Both the position numbers and the translations under genes were made by a program. This document shows, piece by piece, positions 23,001 to 30,806 of a stretch of 63,765 nt of DNA; the first letter of the stretch is position 1, and every line of letters begins with the position of its first letter. The notes under the pieces were generated by a model. The model was given only the letters and a program-made list of their open reading frames with translations, made no database searches and was not told where the DNA came from. Location of the stretch: contig NZ_RHHO01000032.1 of NCBI RefSeq assembly GCF_003710865.1, positions 1-63,765 on the forward strand, given 5' to 3'. The stretch comes from Brevibacillus borstelensis. GTDB taxonomy: Bacteria > Bacillota > Bacilli > Brevibacillales > Brevibacillaceae.

Positions 23001-24338
23001 ATGGAACCGACATTCGCTTCTCTTGCCTCTGCGATTGATGCTACATGGGTCATGGTCGCAGCCATACTGGTAATCTTGATGCAAGCCGGCTTCGCCCTTT
23101 TGGAGGCAGGCTCGACCCGGATGAAAAATGCCGGCCACGTAGCAGGAAAAACCGTGCTCACCTTCGGACTTTGCACGCTTGCGTTTTGGGCCCTCGGTTT
23201 TGGACTTACCTTCGGAAACGGCAATGAATTTATCGGGCTTGGCGGATTTTTCTTCGATCCCTCCGGCGAAAACGCTGCTGATTCCTTCAGCAATGCCTTT
23301 GCCGCCGACATTCCCATCTCCCTCTTTTTTCTGTTCCAGCTCGCTTTCGCAGCCGTGTCGCTGGCCATCGCCTGGGGCGGCTTTGCCGAGCGGGCAAAGC
23401 TCTCCATTTACGTCATTTTCAGTTTTTTGTTTACCATTGTCATTTATCCGGTCATCGGCCACTGGGTATGGGGCGGCGGCTGGCTGGCAGAACTCGGCAT
23501 GCAGGACTTTGCCGGGTCTACCGTTGTTCATCTCCAGGGTGCCGTTGCGGCTCTGGCGGCCACCATCCTGCTGAAACCGCGGATCGGCAAATACAACCGA
23601 GACGGCAGCTCCAACCCGATCCCCGGACACAACCAGGTGTACACCGTACTTGGCGTGATTCTCCTCTGGATCGGCTGGTTTGGATTCAACGCCGGCTCGA
23701 CACTGGGCAGCACCTCGGGCTTTTTTGCGTATGTCGCATTGACGACCAATCTCGGGGCTGCCGCCGGGGCTGTTGCCGCCATGGCGATCGCCTGGTCCGT
23801 CACGGGCAAGGCGGATATTCCGACCATGCTGAACGGCGTCATCGCCGCACTCGTAGCGATTACTGCTTCCTGCGCATTTGTGGAGCCTTGGGCCGCCGTA
23901 GTCATCGGTTCTGTGTCAGGTATTCTGACATACTTTACTGCAATCTGGTTTGACAGAAAAGGAATTGACGATCCGGTTTACGCCTTTTCCGTCCATGGCG
24001 TGGCGGGTATCTGGGGGACATTGTCCACTGGATTCTTTGCCACTCCCGAATTAGTCGAACAGGCAGGCGTAGGCGCTCCCGGCCTGTTTTACGGCGGCGG
24101 CTGGCACCAGCTCGGCGTTCAGGCGCTTGGTCTGGTCGGGTCCCTCTTGTACGTCTTTATCGTTTCGTATGTCATTCTGGCAGCCTTAAAAGCGACTATC
24201 GGCCTGCGAGTAACCGAGGAAGAAGAGGTGATCGGTCTTGACCTTAGCGAACACGGGGGATACGGATATCCCGAGCTGCTTCCCGCAGAACATATCTCCT
24301 CCTTCAAACGAAACGGCTCTCATTCTCTCACCCGATGA
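23001..24338 (+). CDS. amt: Ammonium transporter (Amt family)
   Basis: A 445-residue channel of the Amt/MEP/Rh family with eleven helices. Signature elements are ALLEAGSTRMKNAGHVAGK near the N-terminus, DFAGSTVVHLQGAVAAL and FSVHGVAGIWGT, the last two carrying the twin pore histidines. ATG 23001 follows AAAGGAG. Two perfect TnrA/GlnR boxes cover its promoter, so it should respond to nitrogen status. The usual partner glnK (PII) is not next to it; instead a DUF294 nucleotidyltransferase and a DEDDh exonuclease follow in the same operon. Confidence 0.94.
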   Translation: MEPTFASLASAIDATWVMVAAILVILMQAGFALLEAGSTRMKNAGHVAGKTVLTFGLCTLAFWALGFGLTFGNGNEFIGLGGFFFDPSGENAADSFSNAFAADIPISLFFLFQLAFAAVSLAIAWGGFAERAKLSIYVIFSFLFTIVIYPVIGHWVWGGGWLAELGMQDFAGSTVVHLQGAVAALAATILLKPRIGKYNRDGSSNPIPGHNQVYTVLGVILLWIGWFGFNAGSTLGSTSGFFAYVALTTNLGAAAGAVAAMAIAWSVTGKADIPTMLNGVIAALVAITASCAFVEPWAAVVIGSVSGILTYFTAIWFDRKGIDDPVYAFSVHGVAGIWGTLSTGFFATPELVEQAGVGAPGLFYGGGWHQLGVQALGLVGSLLYVFIVSYVILAALKATIGLRVTEEEEVIGLDLSEHGGYGYPELLPAEHISSFKRNGSHSLTR

Positions 24339-25398
24339 TGTCCACCGGATCAGCGAAGCCTCTACTTTTCGCGAGCTTGCCCTCCTGTGCGGGGAGCTGC
24401 TGGAAACGTCGCGCCTGGAGGGCATCCGGAGAGCTGCCGAGCTGGCTCCGTTTGCCGTACTCGTCAATCTCATCCACGAGCGTCTGATCCGGCAGGGTGT
24501 TCTCCTCGCCGTCCGACAGCTGGCAAAAATGGGCGTAGGTACCCCGCCCGTCCCCTTTGCCTATCTGCAATTCGGCAGCGGCGGCCGGTGTGAACAGGCA
24601 GTCGCAAGCGATCAGGACAATGGACTCGTTTATCAATTGCCGCATGGCTTATCGACAAAAGAACGGGAAAATATCGAAGGCTATTTTCATCTTCTGGGAG
24701 CCGTCATTGTACAGGGGCTGGAGCAGGTAGGCTATCCCCCCTGCCACGGGAATGTCACATGTGTCTCCGCCCGCTGGCGCGGAAGTACGGAGCAATGGAT
24801 GGAGCGCCTGGAGCACTGGGCCTCTCACCCTACCTGGGAACATTCCCGCTATCTCCTTCTTTTCAGCGATGCGCGCGTCATTTGGGGGGAGCCTTCCGCC
24901 TTCGCCACCGTTGCCGGTTATTACCGGACCCTGCTTACCAACAATCCTCTTCTGATCGAAAGGCTGGTGAGCAATACGCTGTACCATCGCATCCCGCTCA
25001 CCTGGCTTGGACGGCTGGCGCCTGATCAGAGCGGGCGGTATCAGGGGGCCGTCAATGTAAAGGAGGGCGTCTATCTGCCTTTCGTCAATTGCGTCCGCCA
25101 TTTCTCCCTCGCCCATGGAATTTACGTCACCTCAACGCTGGAAAGACTGCTTGCGCTGCGTACGCGCAGGATTTGGCCAGAAGCGTTTTGCCGGGATGTC
25201 GAACAGCACTTCCGCTTGTTGATGGGACTTCGGCTGATCACCCCCTTGTATTGGAGAGACGGGCAATACGGCAGCAACAGCTATGTCAAATTGGGGGAGC
25301 TGTCCCAGGACACTTTGGCGATGCTGCGCCGGGCGATGAAGCTGGCCTTGAAGCTGCACGGGAAGACGAAGAATCTGCTCGATGTCTATCGTCAATAG
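24238..25398 (+). CDS. DUF294-type nucleotidyltransferase (GlnD-like fold)
   Basis: A 386-residue protein with the polymerase-beta-type nucleotidyltransferase signature GSGGRCEQAVASDQD, including the DxD metal pair. The DUF294_C helical substrate-binding domain follows. The CBS pair and cyclic-nucleotide domain found in many relatives are absent; only about 50 residues of N-terminal helix precede the catalytic core. It starts at a TTG (24238) behind AGAGGTG, inside the last 101 bp of amt, so it is tightly coupled to the transporter. The fold is that of GlnD, the PII uridylyltransferase. Whether it modifies Amt, a PII protein or something else is unknown. Confidence 0.8.
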   Translation: MTLANTGDTDIPSCFPQNISPPSNETALILSPDDVHRISEASTFRELALLCGELLETSRLEGIRRAAELAPFAVLVNLIHERLIRQGVLLAVRQLAKMGVGTPPVPFAYLQFGSGGRCEQAVASDQDNGLVYQLPHGLSTKERENIEGYFHLLGAVIVQGLEQVGYPPCHGNVTCVSARWRGSTEQWMERLEHWASHPTWEHSRYLLLFSDARVIWGEPSAFATVAGYYRTLLTNNPLLIERLVSNTLYHRIPLTWLGRLAPDQSGRYQGAVNVKEGVYLPFVNCVRHFSLAHGIYVTSTLERLLALRTRRIWPEAFCRDVEQHFRLLMGLRLITPLYWRDGQYGSNSYVKLGELSQDTLAMLRRAMKLALKLHGKTKNLLDVYRQ

Positions 25399-25410
25399 GG
25401 GGGCACCTGC

Positions 25411-26142
25411 ATGGCAAAATGGAATGGCCTCGGCCGCTTGTGGCACCTGAGCGGCCGAACCTGGGGAAAGGGAGTTGCTTCCTGGTGGGAAAACAGCGGA
25501 GATCTGGGGGCACATGCCTTTCTGCGTTTTTTGGAAAGAGAACAAGAGCACGCTCGCAAATGTATTGATCTGCCGCTTGCCAATCTGGAGGTCGTTGTGG
25601 TGGATCTGGAGACGACTGGCTATGATCCTGACCGCGGTGATGCGATCTTGTCTATCGGCGCCGTTGCCATGCGAGGTGACCGGCTTGTACTGGGCGATTC
25701 TTTTTACAGTCTGATCGACCCTTGCCGTCCTATCCCGCCGCACGTCTCCTCGCTTACCGGCATTCGCGAGGAGATGGTGCGTTCGGCACCCGATTTGGCT
25801 ACCGTGCTGACTCGCTTCTTCCAATTCGTCGGCGACCGGCCGCTGGTCGCCCATCACTCTCGCCACGAACGCAATTTTTTGCGGGCGGCGCTCTGGAAGA
25901 CGAGCAGGCGGAAGTTTACCCATCGCTTGCTGGACACGATGCTGCTCATCCGGCTGTCGGGCGAGGTGATTGGCAACGGATCGCTGGACGCTTTATGCGC
26001 CAGACACAATATTGTTATCTCCCGGCGGCATCATGCTTACTGCGATGCGTTCGCTGCAGCCTCGCTCTGGGGAATCTACTTGTCGCTAGCCCGCCAAAAC
26101 GGATATACGGATTTGCGGCAGGTCTATGAAGCATTGCGCTAA
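25411..26142 (+). CDS. DEDDh 3'-5' exonuclease (DnaQ/PolC epsilon-like)
   Basis: A 243-residue protein. Exo I is VVDLETTG (Asp and Glu), Exo II is LVAHHSRHERNFL and Exo III is HHAYCDAFAAA, giving a complete DEDDh active site. About 60 residues of basic, tryptophan-rich N-terminus precede the catalytic domain. ATG 25411 follows GGGGGG and lies 12 bp after the nucleotidyltransferase stop. From memory, DUF294 nucleotidyltransferase and DnaQ-like exonuclease genes also pair up beside acetate/sodium symporters in proteobacteria, so this pair may be a mobile regulatory module of transporters (inference). Confidence 0.85.
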   Translation: MAKWNGLGRLWHLSGRTWGKGVASWWENSGDLGAHAFLRFLEREQEHARKCIDLPLANLEVVVVDLETTGYDPDRGDAILSIGAVAMRGDRLVLGDSFYSLIDPCRPIPPHVSSLTGIREEMVRSAPDLATVLTRFFQFVGDRPLVAHHSRHERNFLRAALWKTSRRKFTHRLLDTMLLIRLSGEVIGNGSLDALCARHNIVISRRHHAYCDAFAAASLWGIYLSLARQNGYTDLRQVYEALR

Positions 26143-26198
26143 AAAGAGGGACCGCTCTCGTCTCACACCCAGACACGAGAGAAGGTCCCTCTGCTTTT
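26143..26198. terminator. Strong bidirectional terminator
   Basis: AGAGGGACC / GGTCCCTCT outer stem and CTCTCGT / ACGAGAG inner stem, with T-tracts on both strands. It separates the exonuclease from the convergent YbaK gene. Confidence 0.85.
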
Positions 26199-26221
26199 CA
26201 ACGTCTTAAAACATACACTTG

Positions 26222-26695
26222 TTACTCGGCAGACTGAGCGTCAATGACCCGGGCTCCCGTCATCTCGACGAGAGCTTGAAAAGAGACCGGCAGCAGCGAT
26301 TCCGCAATCCCGGCAGCCGTATAGACGACCGGAAACCGCTCCAGAGAGGAGTCGACGAACACCGGCACCTCTGTTTGCAATGCAAACGGGCAGACCGCCC
26401 CCACCTGAAAACCGGTTATCTCTGCTACTTCATCAGGCGAAGCCATCTTCGGCTGACCGCCTTCCAGACACTTTTTTACCCGCTTGGGGTGAATTCTCAC
26501 GTCGCCTGCCGCCACAAACAGTCCGTAGCGGTCACTGCAGCGGAACAGGATGGATTTGGCAATCTGGCCTGCCTCCACACCCAATGCCTGGGCTGCTTCC
26601 TCCGTTGTGTTCAGCTTCTCCTGAAAGATCAGAGGTTCGATAGCGGGATCATATTGTTTTACAAAACGGGACACGCGTTCCAATGGATTAGACAT
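26222..26695 (-). CDS. YbaK/EbsC-type aminoacyl-tRNA deacylase-like protein
   Basis: A 157-residue YbaK/ProX-family protein; relatives hydrolyse mischarged Cys-tRNA(Pro) or similar. Conserved blocks are AKSILFR, the basic GDVRIHPKRVKK and GFQVGAVCPFA, which carries the active-site Gly-x-x-x-P region. ATG 26695 overlaps the stop of the upstream MOSC gene by 8 nt (ATGTCTAA) behind GAAGGGGATG, implying coupled translation. Exact tRNA substrate is unknown. Confidence 0.83.
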   Translation of the reverse strand: MSNPLERVSRFVKQYDPAIEPLIFQEKLNTTEEAAQALGVEAGQIAKSILFRCSDRYGLFVAAGDVRIHPKRVKKCLEGGQPKMASPDEVAEITGFQVGAVCPFALQTEVPVFVDSSLERFPVVYTAAGIAESLLPVSFQALVEMTGARVIDAQSAE

Positions 26696-27404
26696 AAAAT
26701 ACAACATCCCCTTCGGTCACTTGCCCCGGTCGAACGACAGACGCATACACCCCGAAATGATTGTCATGCCGTTTTACGCAAGTTTTTAATACAGCCGGAT
26801 TCATCTGGAGCGTATCCGGATCGATGTTGACATAATGGCAGCGCTCACAGTGCTTGTTTACCTGCAGGACAACATCGTTGATCTGCAAGTGCTTGCCGAT
26901 CCATTCGTCCTCGGCAAACGGACGGTCTTCGTCCAATGCGACTACCAGATTGGCCCGGAACCGTCTCGGATCGATACTTTCCCAGCCGATCAGTCTGGCG
27001 ATTTCCCTCAGGGAAGCGTCCGTCACCAGCAGGATATGGTCTTCCCAGTTCTTCCCGCCTTCTTGCGGCGTGCTCATCAACGGCGTGATCTGGCGATTGG
27101 CAGTACGCGCGACATCAGCGAACAGCGCTTCCTCCCAGCCGTACTCCGCCCCATTCGGCGTTTGAATCCGCACCTCGGGATAGGCTTCTTCACCAGACTC
27201 GCCCAGCAGACGTGCTGAATACCCGAGCAATCCGGGGATGATATCCGCACTCAAGTATTTTCCGTTGCGGGATTCGTCCAGAAAAGCATATCCTCTGTCA
27301 CCGTACAAGCCGAATCTGTCCACCAGGCTGGTCTGAAGCTGCTCGCCTTTCATCGCCTTGACAGGATGACGGAAAATGTTCGTTACTGCCCCGACTCTCT
27401 TCAT
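26688..27404 (-). CDS. MOSC-domain protein
   Basis: A 238-residue protein with an N-terminal MOSC_N barrel (IFRHPVKAMKGEQL, FGLYGDRGYAFLD). A MOSC domain follows with the candidate sulfur-carrying cysteines in KHCERCHYVNIDP and TCVKRHDNHFGVYA. MOSC domains handle metal-sulfur transfer, for example in molybdenum-cofactor sulfuration or YiiM/YcbX-type reductive detoxification. ATG 27404 follows GGAGGAG. Operon with the YbaK gene. Confidence 0.85.
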   Translation of the reverse strand: MKRVGAVTNIFRHPVKAMKGEQLQTSLVDRFGLYGDRGYAFLDESRNGKYLSADIIPGLLGYSARLLGESGEEAYPEVRIQTPNGAEYGWEEALFADVARTANRQITPLMSTPQEGGKNWEDHILLVTDASLREIARLIGWESIDPRRFRANLVVALDEDRPFAEDEWIGKHLQINDVVLQVNKHCERCHYVNIDPDTLQMNPAVLKTCVKRHDNHFGVYASVVRPGQVTEGDVVFYV

Positions 27405-27435
27405 CCCCATACTCCTCCCCACAAGCGTTCTTTTT

Positions 27436-28236
27436 TTATCCGGTGATAAACGATTTTCTCACCCGACTCCAGAAGGTGAGCTTCTTATACCTGGCAAACT
27501 TCACTTTCTCTCCCCCTACCCGACAAGTAATCGAGCGGACGTCTTTCCATACCCCTTGCTCCCTGTCCAGCCCAATCATGATCTCCGGGTTCATGACAAT
27601 CAATTCTACTTCGTGATGATTGGGCAGGACGAGCGAGCTGTTTACCGTCCGATAAGCCTGATTGTTGATAGAAGCAATCTCCGATAACTGAATAGCCTCG
27701 ATAGAAGGATGCACCAGCGCCCCGTTGACTGCTTTGTTGTAGGCGGTACTGCCTGACGGAGACGAGACGATCAGGCCGTCTCCGCGAAAGGTCTCAAACT
27801 CATCCCCGTTTATGTACACACAGGCAACCAACGTAGAGAGCAAGGCATTGCGGATCACCAATTCGTTCAGCGCCCATTTGTCATAGGTGATGCCCTGTTT
27901 GGTATGAATCCGGCATTGAACCGTCGGATATTCGACGATAACCGGCTCCGTACGCTGTGTCAGCACCTGTACGAATTCGTCCAGCTCATCGGGGTGCCAA
28001 TCCGCGTAAAAGCCCAAATGACCGGTATGAATGCCGACATAGGCCGGTTCAAAGCCGTATTGGTGGACAGCCTCCAGAAGCGTTCCGTCACCCCCGATGG
28101 ACAACACCATATCCGGTTTTTCTTCGGGACTTTCGACGAAACGAAATGGACAGTCCGGCTGCAGCAATTTTTCCCGCAATTGACGGCAAACTTCCCTTGT
28201 ATAATCATCTTTCCGCAGTACGGTAGCTATTTTCAT
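27436..28236 (-). CDS. nadK: NAD kinase
   Basis: Cytosolic ATP-dependent NAD kinase of 266 residues, forming NADP. The diagnostic GGDGT motif is in LSIGGDGTLLEAVH. The NE/D substrate motif is in KWALNELVIRN and the Gly-rich region is GDGLIVSSPSGSTAYN. ATG 28236 follows GAGGG. It is the NadF/PpnKB-like short form. Confidence 0.93.
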   Translation of the reverse strand: MKIATVLRKDDYTREVCRQLREKLLQPDCPFRFVESPEEKPDMVLSIGGDGTLLEAVHQYGFEPAYVGIHTGHLGFYADWHPDELDEFVQVLTQRTEPVIVEYPTVQCRIHTKQGITYDKWALNELVIRNALLSTLVACVYINGDEFETFRGDGLIVSSPSGSTAYNKAVNGALVHPSIEAIQLSEIASINNQAYRTVNSSLVLPNHHEVELIVMNPEIMIGLDREQGVWKDVRSITCRVGGEKVKFARYKKLTFWSRVRKSFITG

Positions 28237-28377
28237 GGTGCAAACCCTCGCTTTACATAGAACAAAAAGCCTCTTCAAAAAGGCCCTTTGGATATCCTCA
28301 TCTTGATTTGTCGTTACTATCCTACGCTCGCTATCACTATATCACAGCTGATGCCGGGATGCATGTTCTTTCCAGCT

Positions 28378-28866
28378 TTACCATCGGTCTGTCGTGTATT
28401 GCTGTCGGCAAAATTCCTGAAGCCGCCGTTTTGTCGCCGGCGTCAGCTCCTCGGGAAGCCCATCCCACGTAAAAAAGCGCATTTCCTCTACCTCGGGGTC
28501 ACTCGTGTCGCGTTCGTGCAAACGGTATTCCCCGACATGAAAAAGGGCAATGTAATCCCGTTTTCCTTCTCTTTCGCTGTAATACAAATGGCATAGCGAC
28601 AGCGACTCTGCTTCTGCGCGGCACTCTTCCCACAGCTCGCGTCTCGCCGCATCGGCAAATGATTCCCCTCGCTCGACACCTCCCCCTGGCAAGTACCATC
28701 CCTGGACATAGGTGTGGCGAACCAGCAGTACACCCTTGTCCCTGTCTGTCACGATGATGCGCACTCCCAGTGTCAGAGGCTTTCTGAGACGCCAGTACCA
28801 TCTAAGCAGCGAATGATACCATGCCACGGTCCTCCACACTCCCTGTCTTTGAAAACTTGCTTTCAT
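28378..28866 (-). CDS. Nudix hydrolase
   Basis: A 162-residue Nudix enzyme. The Nudix box reads GGGVERGESFADAARRELWE followed by EC, with the catalytic REL-x-EE intact. The usual Gly near the end of the box is replaced by Arg. A basic, Trp-rich N-terminal segment (WYHSLLRWYWRLRKP) precedes the core. The ATG at 28866 has only a weak ribosome site (GGTGA). Substrate unknown. Confidence 0.83.
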   Translation of the reverse strand: MKASFQRQGVWRTVAWYHSLLRWYWRLRKPLTLGVRIIVTDRDKGVLLVRHTYVQGWYLPGGGVERGESFADAARRELWEECRAEAESLSLCHLYYSEREGKRDYIALFHVGEYRLHERDTSDPEVEEMRFFTWDGLPEELTPATKRRLQEFCRQQYTTDRW

Positions 28867-28956
28867 CTGTCACCATTTTACATTACCTTTCTTCTCCCTG
28901 CTATGCGGACAGAAGCAACAAAAAACGTCGGGCCCTTGGAGAAATCGTCACATCGA

Positions 28957-28992
28957 ACAAGAAAACGGGCCAATCGTGTCGATGGCCCGCCG
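28957..28992 (-). terminator. Terminator of the yugN-like gene
   Basis: On the minus strand CGGGCCA / TGGCCCG flanks a 10-nt loop and is followed by TTTTCTTG. Confidence 0.7.
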
Positions 28993-29004
28993 CATGTCTG
29001 CGAT

Positions 29005-29406
29005 TCACGCAAGTCTTCTTTCCAATTCCCTTACCATGGCTTCCGCTTTTCGCATCCAGTGCTCATCGACTGCGGCATCCTTGTCTACCGGCTCCTGAAA
29101 TTGATTCATGGCCGCAGACGCAACGGCAGAGTAGTAGCCGACGTCCGATTCAATCCCCTCTCGGTAGACGTGCTTCAGGACAAACGGCGTTCCGAGCTCC
29201 AGCCAGGCGTCTTCGCTGTCCAGCTCGCCCTCCTGCACCTGAACGGGAATCCGCAGAAAGACCATGCCCGCTTCGTCCAGCTTTTTATCCAAATAACCCG
29301 CATTGTAATCCCAGTTTGCCAAGGTAAAGCCGTCCGGCTCCAGAGCTTCCCGAAAAAAACCATACGTCCCTCTCGTTCCCGGCAAACTGCTTTGAATGGT
29401 TTGCAT
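29005..29406 (-). CDS. yugN: YugN-like family protein
   Basis: A 133-residue soluble protein matching the YugN pattern: GFTLANWDYNAGYLDKKLDE, then FLRIPVQVQEGELDSEDAWL and PFVLKHVYREG. The family is confined mostly to spore-forming Bacilli and has no known function. In B. subtilis yugN lies near pgi, and a pgi gene is 3 kb away here. ATG 29406 is chosen; the open frame upstream to 29583 runs into terminator repeats and is not coding. Confidence 0.83.
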   Translation of the reverse strand: MQTIQSSLPGTRGTYGFFREALEPDGFTLANWDYNAGYLDKKLDEAGMVFLRIPVQVQEGELDSEDAWLELGTPFVLKHVYREGIESDVGYYSAVASAAMNQFQEPVDKDAAVDEHWMRKAEAMVRELERRLA

Positions 29407-29526
29407 CCAATCCCTGCCTTTCCGACATTTTGCCGTTAGTGTGTGACAAATGGGGGAGAAGTAGTCATTGAAGGACGTTTGGAAAACCTGGCTTTGCCAG
29501 GCTTTATGGCGAAGCCTCAGTTGGAC

Positions 29527-29568
29527 CAAAAAAAGCCTCAAGGCGGCTTTGCCTGGAGGCTTTTTGCA
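29527..29568. terminator. Bidirectional terminator after the repeat-protein gene
   Basis: AAAAGCCTC / GAGGCTTTTT with T-tracts on both strands. A second small stem CTGGC / GCCAG (about 29488-29500) lies beside it. Confidence 0.75.
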
Positions 29569-29595
29569 CTTGGATGCCCACACCTGTACACTCGC

Positions 29596-30690
29596 CTAGA
29601 TCAGCGCGATGGACAGCAGAGAGAACAGCGTCAAAGGAATGACTCTTTTCCGGCAGCGGCGACGTGGAATCGGTGCCACGCAGGATGATTCCAACGTTTT
29701 TACGACGGGCGGACATGGTACGGGTGGCGGCGGTGGCGGCGGAGCTGGTGCGATCGGTCTGTACGGCGGAAATGGCGGATACGGAGGAAATGGGTACGGA
29801 GGGTACGGTGGATATGGCGGGAAAGGACTGACACCCGGGCGGACATCCTCGGCCGGACTGACCCTTTGATCTTTCGGTTTTTCCGTTTCCGCCGGACTTA
29901 CCCGTGTCGGTCTTTCTAATGGCGCCACCAAGGGAACGCACGGTATGCAATAAGGCTGTACAGGCGGCTGTATGAAAGACTGTACAAAGGACTGTACAAA
30001 AGGGAATGGTCTTGTGACACTTTCCGGAGAAACCGCTGTGTAGGGGCTGACCTCAGAATAAGGCATCATTCCGGGATACGGACGGGCGTTCGGTCCCGTC
30101 GCGAATGGACTGACTGCTGTATACGGACTTACGCCAGGATAAGGACGACTGTTGGGCCCTGTTTCATACGGGCTTACCGCCGTATACGGGCTAACCCCTG
30201 GATACGGTCGGGCGTTGGGCCCCGTTGCATATGGACTGACTGCTGTATATGGACTAACCCCCGGATGCGGTCGGGAATTGGGTCCCGTTGCATATGGACT
30301 GACTGCTGTATACGGGCTGACTCCGGGATACGGACGGGCGTTCGGCCCTCCGCTCGTAAATGGGCTGACCGCTGTAAAGGGCGGACGCATATTGGGATCG
30401 GCCGGGTCGTACGGGGAACTGTAGGACACTTGCTCTACATCCAGCTCATAGCCATCCCAGTCTACTTCCTCCGCCTCGTCGTCATCCACCTCTTCTTCGA
30501 CTTCCAGATAGACGTGGTCGTTGTCCCAGTCTACGATCTCTCCTTCGTATATCTGTCCATCCAGCGCTTCGATCCGAACCTTTTGCCGGGCATGCTCCTG
30601 GCAAACGTTTTGGACCGTATGGCGGATATCCTTGATCATGCTGACAGCGGCAGTGTCAACATGAAACAATTGCTTCTTAGACTCCTCCAT
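29596..30690 (-). CDS. Proline-rich tandem-repeat protein with N-terminal Sm-like domain and C-terminal hydrophobic tail
   Basis: A 364-residue protein of no family I recognise. Residues 1-65 look like a small beta-barrel of Sm/LSm type (VRIEALDGQIYEGEIVDWD). An acidic segment follows (66-90). Four perfect-length 21-residue repeats lie at 115-198, of the form GPNARPYPGVSPYTAVSPY plus two residues, flanked by partial copies. A PPYPPYPPYP-type tract spans 288-328. The end is basic RRRCRKR followed by a hydrophobic tail (350-364), like a tail anchor. ATG 30690 follows GGGGAGGAG. Composition suggests a cell or spore surface protein (inference). Confidence 0.75.
   Translation of the reverse strand: MEESKKQLFHVDTAAVSMIKDIRHTVQNVCQEHARQKVRIEALDGQIYEGEIVDWDNDHVYLEVEEEVDDDEAEEVDWDGYELDVEQVSYSSPYDPADPNMRPPFTAVSPFTSGGPNARPYPGVSPYTAVSPYATGPNSRPHPGVSPYTAVSPYATGPNARPYPGVSPYTAVSPYETGPNSRPYPGVSPYTAVSPFATGPNARPYPGMMPYSEVSPYTAVSPESVTRPFPFVQSFVQSFIQPPVQPYCIPCVPLVAPLERPTRVSPAETEKPKDQRVSPAEDVRPGVSPFPPYPPYPPYPFPPYPPFPPYRPIAPAPPPPPPPVPCPPVVKTLESSCVAPIPRRRCRKRVIPLTLFSLLSIALI
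30097..30348 (-). repeat. Four tandem 63-bp in-frame repeats
   Basis: Four consecutive 63-bp units encode the 21-residue repeats of the proline-rich protein; degenerate units flank them on both sides. Near-identity at DNA level implies recent expansion and possible length variation between strains. Confidence 0.85.
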
Positions 30691-30703
30691 CTATTTGACT
30701 CCT

Positions 30704-30769
30704 CCCCTCTGGTGTTTCTTTATTACCATATACGCCAGCCTATGGGGAGGTGTCTATTTTCCAGAGGGG
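30704..30769 (-). promoter_or_regulatory. Long-range helix covering the ribosome site of the repeat-protein gene
   Basis: CCCCTCTGG and its complement (arms 30704-30712 and 30761-30769) can pair in the leader RNA. The arm near the gene includes part of the GGGGAGGAG ribosome site; CTCCCC within the loop offers a second pairing partner. Confidence 0.45.
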
Positions 30770-30806
30770 ACCAGCCCATTTTCCGATCAGGCCGTACCCA
30801 TGAGCC

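Noticed and set aside
30097..30348. CRISPR-like regular repeats
   Set aside because: The 63-bp units are in-frame protein repeats with no unique spacers and no cas genes nearby.
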